DNA of 64,000 nucleotides from Dasania phycosphaerae (lineage in GTDB: Bacteria; Pseudomonadota; Gammaproteobacteria; Pseudomonadales; Dasaniaceae). Numbering within the stretch: position 1 is the stretch's first letter; the number at the start of each line of letters is the position of its first letter. Below are positions 54,304 to 62,630 of the stretch, piece by piece. A program made the position numbers and the translations under genes. Location: assembly GCF_026891035.1 (NCBI RefSeq), contig NZ_JAPTGG010000002.1:248001-312000 (forward strand). Reading direction: 5' to 3'. The notes beneath the pieces were generated by a model, which worked only from the letters and a program-made list of their open reading frames with translations, made no database searches and was not told where the DNA came from.

Positions 54304-55431
54304 ATGATCAAAACACGAGGCTTGTTTTTTTTATCCTTGATTAGCTTACTCTCCTGCTCTGAACAGGAACCGCAGATAACGTTGACCGAGGTGGTAGTTG
54401 ATAGCGTAATGCAGGCAACTTACAGGCCTTCTAATCAACTAATAGGCCGTATAGAGGCTTTCGATGATGCAGAAATTAAAGCCAATGTGTCGGGTTATTT
54501 ATTAGAGCGTAATTTTACTGAAGGTCAGTTTGTAAAAAAAGATAGCCCACTGTTTTTAATAGACCCCTCCCCTTATCAAGCCGAATTAGCTAAAGCCAAG
54601 GCTGAATTAGCAAAAGCCATAGCCGCTGACAAAGCCGCAGAACTTAATTTTAATCGTGGCCAGGAATTGCGTCCTAAAGGTGTAATTTCCGCTGCTGAGA
54701 TGGATAAACTGACTTCAGAGAGTTTACAGGCCCACGCCAATGTTGAAGCTGCGCAAGCGCAATTGGTTAAAGCTGAAGTTAATTTGGCTTATACCCGTAT
54801 TAAAGCCCCTTTTAGTGGCCATATAGGCCGTAGCAATTATAGTTTGGGGGATTTAGTGGGCCCAGAAAGTGGTGCTTTAACCACGTTGGTGAATATTAAT
54901 CCTATCAAAGTTATTTTTCAGGTTAGCGAGGCTACCTACTTAAGTTATCTAGAGCATAAGGTGCAGCAAGGTGATAAGCACAGCGCAGCTGAAGATTTTA
55001 GCGTTAGTATAGAGTTATCCAATGGTCATCGCTATCCGCAGCAAGGCAAGATTGACTACATCGCTAACCGAGTTAACCCCGACACTGGCACTATAGAAGG
55101 CAGAGCTATTCTGCCCAACCCCGATAATATTTTAAAGCCAGGGCAATATGCCAAAGTTATTTTTGATTCCACGGCCGAATTAAACGCCTTGTTTATTAGT
55201 CAGTCAGCGGTGCAGGCTGACCAGCAAGGTACTTATGTCTTAAGCATTGCGGGTGATAATACTGTCACCCGCAGCAATGTGGTTTTGGGCGAGCGTGTTG
55301 ACAATAAGGTGATTGTTAAACAGGGCCTTAATGCTGGCGATGTCATTATTATCCGTGGCTTACAGCAAGTAAGGCCGGGGCAACGTGTTAGTAGTAAACA
55401 TATCAATAGCAGCAAAGCCACAAACCGTTAA
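54304..55431 (+). CDS. RND efflux periplasmic adaptor (membrane fusion) lipoprotein
   Basis: HlyD/AcrA-type adaptor. The ATG at 54304 is preferred to 54289 because AGGG is well placed before it and it begins a lipoprotein signal (LFFLSLISLLSC, Cys about residue 18). Lipoyl/biotinyl-like half-motifs (IEAFDDAEIKANVSGYLLER, YTRIKAPFSGHIGRSNYSLG) flank a coiled-coil hairpin (about 95-155), followed by the beta-barrel domain (RAILPNPDNILKPGQYAKVIF). 375 residues. The pump gene follows 23 bases later; no TolC-type channel gene is adjacent, so a genome-encoded channel must be shared. Confidence 0.93.
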   Translation: MIKTRGLFFLSLISLLSCSEQEPQITLTEVVVDSVMQATYRPSNQLIGRIEAFDDAEIKANVSGYLLERNFTEGQFVKKDSPLFLIDPSPYQAELAKAKAELAKAIAADKAAELNFNRGQELRPKGVISAAEMDKLTSESLQAHANVEAAQAQLVKAEVNLAYTRIKAPFSGHIGRSNYSLGDLVGPESGALTTLVNINPIKVIFQVSEATYLSYLEHKVQQGDKHSAAEDFSVSIELSNGHRYPQQGKIDYIANRVNPDTGTIEGRAILPNPDNILKPGQYAKVIFDSTAELNALFISQSAVQADQQGTYVLSIAGDNTVTRSNVVLGERVDNKVIVKQGLNAGDVIIIRGLQQVRPGQRVSSKHINSSKATNR

Positions 55432-55454
55432 TAACACAGGCTTAGGAGTAGGAT

Positions 55455-58400
55455 ATGTTTAGTGCCTTTTTTATACATCGACCCAAGTTTGCCATGGTGA
55501 TCGCTATTATTTTAACTTTGGCGGGTTTGATCGCCATAAAAATATTGCCGGTGGCTGAGTACCCGCCTATAGCTCCACCTACTATACAAGTAAAAGCCTA
55601 TTACCCCGGTGCATCGGCGCAGGTAGTCGAAGAAACCGTGGCCGCGGCTATAGAGGATGTAGTCAATGGTGTTGAGGGCATGATGTATATGTCATCTAAA
55701 AGCGGTAACGATGGCAGCTATTCTTTAAGTGTGAGTTTTGCCGTAGGTAGCGATGCCGACATGTCTTTAGTGCGGGTACAAAATCGGGTCAAGTTAGCCG
55801 AGCCCAAGTTGCCGCAAGAAGTACGTGCCATGGGTTTAAACATTGCTAAGCAATCCCCGGATTTATTAATGATTGTTAACTTACAATCACCTGACAATAG
55901 TTTGGATTACAGTTTTTTATCCAATTACATCAAAATCAATATTATTGGCAGCTTGTCTCGTATACAGGGTATTTCCAGCGCCAGTGTATTAGGTGAGGCC
56001 GCCTACTCTATGCGTTTATGGTTAGACCCTAATAAAATGGCTAATTACGCCATAACAAGCAGTGATATAGTTAATGCCCTCAATGAGCAAAACGTGCAAG
56101 TCGCTGCTGGCAAAATAGGTGCCCCACCCTTTAATCAAAACTTGGCAACTGAATACAGTTTACGCACCCAGGGGCGTTTACAAACTGTCGATGAATTTGA
56201 AAATATTATTCTTCGCGCCAATAGCTCCAGTTCTATAGTTTATTTAAAAGATGTGGCCAAGGTTGAGTTGGGGCAACAAGACTATGGCACCTACGGTGAA
56301 TTTAATGGCCGGCCTGCAGTGAATATAGGTTTGTATATGTCACCCGATGCCAATGCCTTAGAAACCGGCGCCCTAGTAAAAGCAAAAATTGCTGAGCTGG
56401 CGGCTGGCTTCCCTCAAGGTATGCAATACAACATAGGTTACGATACCACCCGCTATATCAGCGCCTCTATACAGCAAGTCAGTAGCTCGCTGTTTCAGGC
56501 GGTGATATTGGTAATACTGATTACCTATGTTTTTTTAGGCAATTTTCGCTCTACCCTGATACCTGCCATAGCTATACCGGTTTCATTAATCGCCACCTTT
56601 GCTGTGCTGCTAGCTATGGGTATGTCCATCAATACCGTTACCCTGTTTGCTTTGATTCTCGCTATAGGGATAGTGGTGGATGATGGCATATTGGTTATAG
56701 AAAATACCGACCGGCTTATGCGCGATCATCCTGAGTTAAGCCCCAAAGAAGCCAGCCTTAAAACTATGCAGCAGGTTAGCGGCGCCATTATTTCTACCAC
56801 TTTGGTGTTGCTGGCGGTGTTTATACCGGTGGCTTTATTGCCGGGTATTACCGGCGAAATGTACCAGCAATTTGCTGTAACTATCTGTATAGCTGTGCTG
56901 TTCTCATCGTTAAACGCGCTTACCCTAAGCCCCGCTTTATGCGCAGTGCTGTTAACAAAACAACGCAGCCAAGATGCCAAATGGTTTGGCTTATTTAACC
57001 GCTATTTTGATAGCCTTACTGCCCGCTATGGCCGTGGCGTGGCTTGGTTAATAAGGCGCTTAAGCGTGATATTAGTCTGTTTTGCTTTATTGCTGGCAGC
57101 TCTTGGCGTTGGCTTTAAGCGCATAGCTACGGGCTTTGTGCCCTACGAAGATAAAGGCGTGTTTTTAGTAAGCGTACAACTGCCAGATGCCTCTTCACTG
57201 AGCCGCACTAAGCAGGCGGTGGCCAAATTATCGGCTTTAATTGAGCAGCAAGCCAATATAGAAAGCGTGACAGCCATTAGCGGATTTTCCATCTTAAGCG
57301 GCGCGGCACAAAGTAATGCCGGTACGCTTTTTATTGTGTTAAAACCCTGGGAGCAGCGGCCAGGCATGGAAAACCTTGTGTTTAACTCCCTTAAAGCCGT
57401 TAACGAGCTAGCCTTTAAAGAGTTACCCGAGGCGCAGGTGATTGCTATACCGCCACCCTCGGTGCCAGGTATGGGCGTTGCTGGTGGTTTAGAGCTAATT
57501 ATTGAAGATAGCCTGGGGCGCAGCCACGACGAATTAGCAGCAGCTTTAAATCAACTGATAGTGGCGGCTAATCAACACCCAGTATTAACCAAGGCTTACT
57601 CCACTTTTAGAGCTAACGTGCCGCAATATTTTGTTGATATAGATCGCGTAAAAGCAAAAACTTTAGGCGTGCCGCTGGCGGAAATATTTAGCACTTTACA
57701 GGCGCAATTAGGTGGTCAATATATCAATGATTTCAACAAATTCGGTCAAACCTATCAGGTAAAAATGCAGGCCGCACCAGATTTTCGTGCAGACCTCAGT
57801 GATATACACAAATTTTTTGTGCGCGCCCAAAGTGGCGAGATGATTCCGCTAAGCACGCTGGTCACCACTCGGCCCGTGCTAGGGCCAGATATTGCTGAGC
57901 GCTACAACCTCTATCGCAGTGCCACCCTCAGGGCCAGTACGGCTGCAGGCTATAGTTCTGGTGACGGTATTGCTGCATTAGAAGAACTGGCCAAAACAGT
58001 GCTACCGCTAGGTTATAAATTTGAATGGACGGGTATGTCTTATCAAGAATTAGAAGCCGGTAATACAGCCACCTATGCCTTTATTGCTGCCTTTGTTTTT
58101 ATCTTTTTGTTTTTAGTGGCGCAATATGAGAGCTGGAGTACTCCTATAGCCATTATGATGGTAGTGCCCGTGGCTATAGCTGGCGCCATAGGACTACTTA
58201 TGGCATTGGGCTTGCCGTTAAATCTGTATGCGCAAATCGGTTTGGTGTTGCTAATTGCCATGGCCGCTAAAAATGCCATCTTGATAGTAGAATTTGCCCG
58301 TAGTAAAAGAGAGCAAGAACACTTGAGCATAACCGATGCCGCTACCAGTGCCGCTAATCAGCGTTTCAGGGCGGTTAATATGACGGCGATTTCGTTTATT

Positions 58401-58583
58401 TTGGGGATACTACCGCTGGTCTTGGCCAGTGGCGCAGGCATGTTTGGGCAAAAGTTTTTAGGTATAACAGTGTTTGGGGGCATGCTGGCAGCCTTGTTAG
58501 TCGGCACCCTACTCATCCCCTGTTTTTATATAATTATCCAAACGGCTAGGGAAAACCTTAAGCAACGGCTCTTTAACGAGTAA
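55455..58583 (+). CDS. RND multidrug efflux pump (HAE1 family, MexB/AcrB-like)
   Basis: 1042 residues, the normal length. Twelve membrane segments and two large periplasmic loops. The proton-relay Asp pair is in GIVVDDGILVIEN (helix 4), preceded by INTVTLFALILAIG; the N-terminus FFIHRPKFAMVIAI and PPIQV-like segment (EYPPIAPPTIQVKAYYPGA) are typical. Pumps drugs, bile salts or solvents out with proton force. Upstream regulator not visible. Ends at a very strong bidirectional terminator. Confidence 0.95.
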   Translation: MFSAFFIHRPKFAMVIAIILTLAGLIAIKILPVAEYPPIAPPTIQVKAYYPGASAQVVEETVAAAIEDVVNGVEGMMYMSSKSGNDGSYSLSVSFAVGSDADMSLVRVQNRVKLAEPKLPQEVRAMGLNIAKQSPDLLMIVNLQSPDNSLDYSFLSNYIKINIIGSLSRIQGISSASVLGEAAYSMRLWLDPNKMANYAITSSDIVNALNEQNVQVAAGKIGAPPFNQNLATEYSLRTQGRLQTVDEFENIILRANSSSSIVYLKDVAKVELGQQDYGTYGEFNGRPAVNIGLYMSPDANALETGALVKAKIAELAAGFPQGMQYNIGYDTTRYISASIQQVSSSLFQAVILVILITYVFLGNFRSTLIPAIAIPVSLIATFAVLLAMGMSINTVTLFALILAIGIVVDDGILVIENTDRLMRDHPELSPKEASLKTMQQVSGAIISTTLVLLAVFIPVALLPGITGEMYQQFAVTICIAVLFSSLNALTLSPALCAVLLTKQRSQDAKWFGLFNRYFDSLTARYGRGVAWLIRRLSVILVCFALLLAALGVGFKRIATGFVPYEDKGVFLVSVQLPDASSLSRTKQAVAKLSALIEQQANIESVTAISGFSILSGAAQSNAGTLFIVLKPWEQRPGMENLVFNSLKAVNELAFKELPEAQVIAIPPPSVPGMGVAGGLELIIEDSLGRSHDELAAALNQLIVAANQHPVLTKAYSTFRANVPQYFVDIDRVKAKTLGVPLAEIFSTLQAQLGGQYINDFNKFGQTYQVKMQAAPDFRADLSDIHKFFVRAQSGEMIPLSTLVTTRPVLGPDIAERYNLYRSATLRASTAAGYSSGDGIAALEELAKTVLPLGYKFEWTGMSYQELEAGNTATYAFIAAFVFIFLFLVAQYESWSTPIAIMMVVPVAIAGAIGLLMALGLPLNLYAQIGLVLLIAMAAKNAILIVEFARSKREQEHLSITDAATSAANQRFRAVNMTAISFILGILPLVLASGAGMFGQKFLGITVFGGMLAALLVGTLLIPCFYIIIQTARENLKQRLFNE

Positions 58584-58587
58584 ACAC

Positions 58588-58627
58588 AAAATAATAAGGG
58601 CTGATGCACAGCAGCCCTTATTATTTT
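58588..58627. terminator. Bidirectional terminator between the RND pump and the peroxiredoxin gene
   Basis: AATAATAAGGGCTG (58590-58603) and CAGCCCTTATTATT (58612-58625) are perfect complements (14 pairs, extendable by two A-T pairs) with an 8-base loop and T-runs on both sides. Confidence 0.9.
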
Positions 58628-58688
58628 AGTGAAATATTAGCGTGATTTTTTCAGGTTAAAGGGCCGAAGATAGCTGGCGCTGGGTTTC

Positions 58689-59360
58689 TCAACGCGCTTT
58701 AAGTTGATCTATAGCCTTGATTAGTTGCTCCACACTGGGGCGGGTTTTGTAGTCATTGGAAGAGTGGCCCCACTTTACCACGCCGTTTTTATCAACAATA
58801 AACGCTGAGGCTACGGCAAATTTATTATGTTTTTTGCCCGACCAGTCTTTCAGCACAATGCCATAATCTTGGTAAGTTTTGACCAGCTCATCGGGTAATT
58901 TGAAGACCACATTAAAAGCTTTGTGGGCGGTAAGCTTAGGGTCGGACAGCACCGGAAAAGGAATATCATAGGTTTTTTGAGCCATCATGCTGGCATCGGG
59001 TTTGTCGGCGCTGATCAGTACCGGGGTAATACCGCGACGTTTAAATTCTGGCCAGGCTTCTGTTAATTGCCGTATTTGCATATTGCAATAGGGGCACCAG
59101 CCGCCACGATAAAACACCACCATAATATCGCCCTGCTTGATCAGGTCATTAAATGAGGTGAGCCTGCCCTGATGCGATTTGATAGTGAAATTTTTAATTT
59201 TGCTGCCATTGGCTACCCCTACGCCAACTTCGTGAGTGCCTAACTTACTCGGCTTGGTTGCTGATAGCTCAGGCAACTCCGTGGGCAAGCTTATGGGAGC
59301 AGCCACGGCATTTAAGCTGCACAATAGCAATGTTAGGCAAAGATACTTTAATGTGTTCAT
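58689..59360 (-). CDS. Secreted peroxiredoxin-like (AhpC/TSA) protein
   Basis: 223 residues with a signal peptide (about 1-20, CLTLLLCSLNAVA). Thioredoxin-fold AhpC/TSA domain with C-x2-C in FYRGGWCPYCNMQIRQL, then PVLISADKPDASMMAQK and FPVLSDPKLTAHKAF. The CPYC motif and the lack of the peroxiredoxin PxxxT-x2-C placement suggest a periplasmic thiol reductase or bacterioferritin-comigratory-type peroxidase. AAGGAAAG precedes the ATG. Monocistronic. Confidence 0.85.
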   Translation of the reverse strand: MNTLKYLCLTLLLCSLNAVAAPISLPTELPELSATKPSKLGTHEVGVGVANGSKIKNFTIKSHQGRLTSFNDLIKQGDIMVVFYRGGWCPYCNMQIRQLTEAWPEFKRRGITPVLISADKPDASMMAQKTYDIPFPVLSDPKLTAHKAFNVVFKLPDELVKTYQDYGIVLKDWSGKKHNKFAVASAFIVDKNGVVKWGHSSNDYKTRPSVEQLIKAIDQLKAR

Positions 59361-60227
59361 GGTGCTTTCCTTGATATGAGCTCTAAAAAACTATGCTGAG
59401 TATGGCAACAATTACTGCGTTAACCAAGCACAAGTTGAATGGCCAGGCAGTAGCGATACAGCATGAAGATTTTGCTTTATGTTGACCGATTAAGATACTG
59501 ATATTAATCGGTTTTTATCAAGCTAGAAACTTTCTAGCTTATGCTGGCTGCCTTATTTTAGGCTGCAAGGTGGTCCTGAGCTTTAGGGCTAGGCGCATCG
59601 CACGAATGGGGATTTACCTGCATAGTAACAGTGCGATTTCTAAAACCACCAGCATATGCCTTGGTGGTGTCACCCGCTGGGTTGTTATAGTTATAAAATT
59701 TGATACAAAAAATAAAACATATTTAATAATTACGTTAGTTAATTAAGCCTTAACACTGTTTGCACATCGCTAATATTCTGGCATTGCAGATTTTCAGCGT
59801 CTACGGTCCGCATCGTAAAGCTAATGTTTGGCGATATTTAAGGCCTGTTATTCGGTGGTTGTTGTGGCTGCTATGGCTTATATTACTTATGCGTTTGATG
59901 TTGTTTTTGTCGCTATAAATCAATGAGTTATAGTCACTATCTTACTAACAGCTTTAACTATGGTGCTGCACTAGCTGCTTAATTCTGGTTAATTCCAGCT
60001 GTTCAACTAAACTGTTCAGCCCCATCTGGGCGCTGCTTCTGTAACTTCAAGCTTGCCCTTTTGCTTCCATTTCTATATCCATATGTCATATCCATAAGAC
60101 TATTAAGACTGATTTTGTTGTGATACGAAAAATGCTGGTAATTTCATAAAATGAATCATAATATGCTTGTCACAAGCTTAAACAGATTGATTGCAACACT
60201 ACAATAACAATTACCGGAGAGCACAAT
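59361..60227. other. Long gene-free region upstream of the third TonB receptor
   Basis: 867 bases with no supported gene. Structures seen: a perfect 21-base palindrome (59520-59540), direct repeats ATATCCATA near 60075-60095, and two small inverted repeats close to the receptor gene, TTCAT-AAA-ATGAA (60143-60155) and GCTTGT-C-ACAAGC (60165-60177), which could be an operator near the promoter. Confidence 0.5.
59520..59540. promoter_or_regulatory. Perfect 21-base palindrome in the receptor leader region
   Basis: AAGCTAGAAA-C-TTTCTAGCTT, ten-base arms around a single central base. Operator-like in size and symmetry; it could equally be a hairpin. It lies 180 bases upstream of the peroxiredoxin start and about 690 bases before the TonB receptor. 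Confidence 0.45.
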
Positions 60228-62504
60228 ATGTATCCACTCCCAACGCTACAACAACGTCTTACCTTGGCACAGGCCATACGCCAAATTTCCTGTGTGGGTG
60301 TTATCGCCGGCCTGAGCTCCGGCCTACAAGCCGCGCAGCTTGAAGAGGTTTTAGTAACCGCCCAGCACCGCGCTGAAAATGTGCAAGATGTGCCTATTGC
60401 GATCAGCGCTATAGGTGGCGAAGAGCTAGCCAAGTCCGATATTTTTGATGCTGGATCTATTGCCGCTAGAGTTCCTGGTCTTTCCTATACAGAGTTTTCA
60501 CCTGGCCAAGGTAGCCCTTCTATGCGCGGTATCACGTCTACGGACGATGGCGCAGGCTTAGATAACTCTGTTTCCTTATTCCTAGACGGTGTTTATATAG
60601 GCCGTGGCGCGGCAATTAACTTTGATATGTTTGACTTGCAGCGGCTAGAGGTTTTACGGGGCCCTCAAGGCACACTGTTTGGCCGCAATGCAATAGGTGG
60701 GGCCATCAGCGTGGTTACTTCCAAACCAACTGATGAGTTTAGTGCCAAGGTGGGTGTAACCGTGGGTAACGAGGGCATACTGCGCTATCAAGGCCTTGTT
60801 AGTGGCGGGCTAAGCGATAACCTAGCCGGTAAAGTCTCGCTCTCGCACCGTGAGCGCGACGGCTATGTCGATAACGTGCTGTTAAACAAAGATCAAAAAG
60901 ATGAAGATCAAGACTCCTACCGTGGTCAGCTGCTATTAACCCTAGATAATTCCGAGTGGTTATTGTCAGTCGATTACATGACTGACGAGCGCGAAGACAT
61001 GGGCCGCACGCCGGTATTTGATCGCGCCCCGTTAAGCGCAATTATGGCTGCCAATGGCGTCACTGATGACTTGCAAACTGTGGCCCCTTTTGATGGCTTC
61101 TCCGACCGTGAAGCCAGTGGCATTAGCCTGCAAGGTACCATTGATTTTGATCAAGGTGTGTTGACTACTATTACCTCTTTCCGTCACGCAGAAACCGATT
61201 GGGCCATGTCGTCTATAGGCGCTCCTATGGGGGTATTGGGCTTGCCCTTCGATGAGTTAATCGACGATATAGAAGAAGATATTGATACCTACTCTCAGGA
61301 ACTGCGCTGGACTTCCAAGCTAGACGGTAATTTTAACTATACTGCAGGGCTTTATTATTTAAATGAGCAAACCCTGCGTAGAGAGATGTTTCAAACCACT
61401 AGCCCCAGCACCGCGGTACCCGGAACTTTGCGGGTAGCAACGCTGGGTGATGGCACTATTGTTGGTAACGAAATCTCCATTACCGATAACGAAACTAATA
61501 GCTATGCGGCTTACGGGCAAGGAACCTGGGATTTCAACGAGCAGTGGAGCCTCACCGTAGGTGCACGTTACACCATAGATAAAAAAGATTATCGCGCCAC
61601 CAGTATTAACTGTGGCTTAGACCTAAGCGGTACTGAGTTTGCCAATACGCCAGAATGCGCTGGCGCAGGTAGCAGCCTAGGGCTTATTGCTGAAGTATTT
61701 ACTGTGGAGCCCAGTGACGACTGGTCTGACTTTTCACCGAAAATCTCACTGGAATATCACCCTAATAGCGAGACTATGATCTTTGCCAGCGCCTCCAAAG
61801 GTTTTAAGAGTGGTGGTTTTGCAGGCTCGCAAGGGGTAGAGGCCGCCGCTGATGTGCCGGTAGATCCAGAGACTGCGTGGAACTATGAGCTAGGTAGCAA
61901 GAGTGATTTACTGGATAAGAGCCTGCGCCTGAACACTACCTTGTACTACACCGATTACAAAGATTTACAAACGGTGCGATTCGGCCGTGTTAACCCTAGC
62001 GACCCTTTCGGTACTTTCCTAACCACCAATATAGGTTCAGCAACCATTCAGGGGGCCGAGATAGAGCTTACTTGGTTTGCCACGGATCGCTTCCAGCTCA
62101 GTGGTAACTATGCTTATTTAGAAACAGATACCGAAGATTTAGTGATCAACGGTGTTGATGTTTCAGGCACTCATTTGCGCCAGGCGCCCCGTAATTCATC
62201 CAGTATTGTCGCCGACTATACCCTGCCAACGGACGTAGGCGACTTTGACTTCCGCCTTGATTACTCCTATACCGACCAGCAAGTCATGGACTTTCTGGAC
62301 GAAGAGGCTTTTCTTGAAGCCAGAGAGCTATTCAATGCGCGTATAGCTTGGGCCTCTACGGATCAGCGCTGGGATGTATCGCTGTGGGTTAAAAACCTCA
62401 AAGATGAAGCTTATATTGCCCACGTTTACACCGTTGGCCCCGGCGTGATTGGCGTATGGGGTGAGCCTAGAACTTACGGTCTTAGCGTCAACTACTCACT
62501 TTAG
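60228..62504 (+). CDS. TonB-dependent outer-membrane receptor (third)
   Basis: 758 residues, GGAGAG before the ATG. Signal peptide (about 1-35, ending LSSGLQAA), plug with EEVLVTAQHRAENVQDVPIAIS, SMRGITST and RLEVLRGPQGTLFGRNAIGG, then the barrel. The barrel ends GLSVNYSL. It is one of the sphingomonad-style organic-ligand receptors; the substrate is unknown. It precedes the penicillin-acylase-family lipoprotein gene, separated by a terminator. Confidence 0.93.
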   Translation: MYPLPTLQQRLTLAQAIRQISCVGVIAGLSSGLQAAQLEEVLVTAQHRAENVQDVPIAISAIGGEELAKSDIFDAGSIAARVPGLSYTEFSPGQGSPSMRGITSTDDGAGLDNSVSLFLDGVYIGRGAAINFDMFDLQRLEVLRGPQGTLFGRNAIGGAISVVTSKPTDEFSAKVGVTVGNEGILRYQGLVSGGLSDNLAGKVSLSHRERDGYVDNVLLNKDQKDEDQDSYRGQLLLTLDNSEWLLSVDYMTDEREDMGRTPVFDRAPLSAIMAANGVTDDLQTVAPFDGFSDREASGISLQGTIDFDQGVLTTITSFRHAETDWAMSSIGAPMGVLGLPFDELIDDIEEDIDTYSQELRWTSKLDGNFNYTAGLYYLNEQTLRREMFQTTSPSTAVPGTLRVATLGDGTIVGNEISITDNETNSYAAYGQGTWDFNEQWSLTVGARYTIDKKDYRATSINCGLDLSGTEFANTPECAGAGSSLGLIAEVFTVEPSDDWSDFSPKISLEYHPNSETMIFASASKGFKSGGFAGSQGVEAAADVPVDPETAWNYELGSKSDLLDKSLRLNTTLYYTDYKDLQTVRFGRVNPSDPFGTFLTTNIGSATIQGAEIELTWFATDRFQLSGNYAYLETDTEDLVINGVDVSGTHLRQAPRNSSSIVADYTLPTDVGDFDFRLDYSYTDQQVMDFLDEEAFLEARELFNARIAWASTDQRWDVSLWVKNLKDEAYIAHVYTVGPGVIGVWGEPRTYGLSVNYSL

Positions 62505-62532
62505 GTAGTTACCCAGTACTGCTGACATTATT

Positions 62533-62567
62533 CGAGGCGGCCAGACAACGGCAGCCTCGTTTTTTTA
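62533..62567 (+). terminator. Rho-independent terminator after the third TonB receptor
   Basis: CGAGGCGGCC pairs with GGCAGCCTCG at 9 of 10 positions, followed by eight T. Confidence 0.85.
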
Positions 62568-62630
62568 TAAAGCCGCGACCTGTCGGGCTTTATTGAGATT
62601 AATAATAATTTAAAAGCAAGGTTCGTAAGC

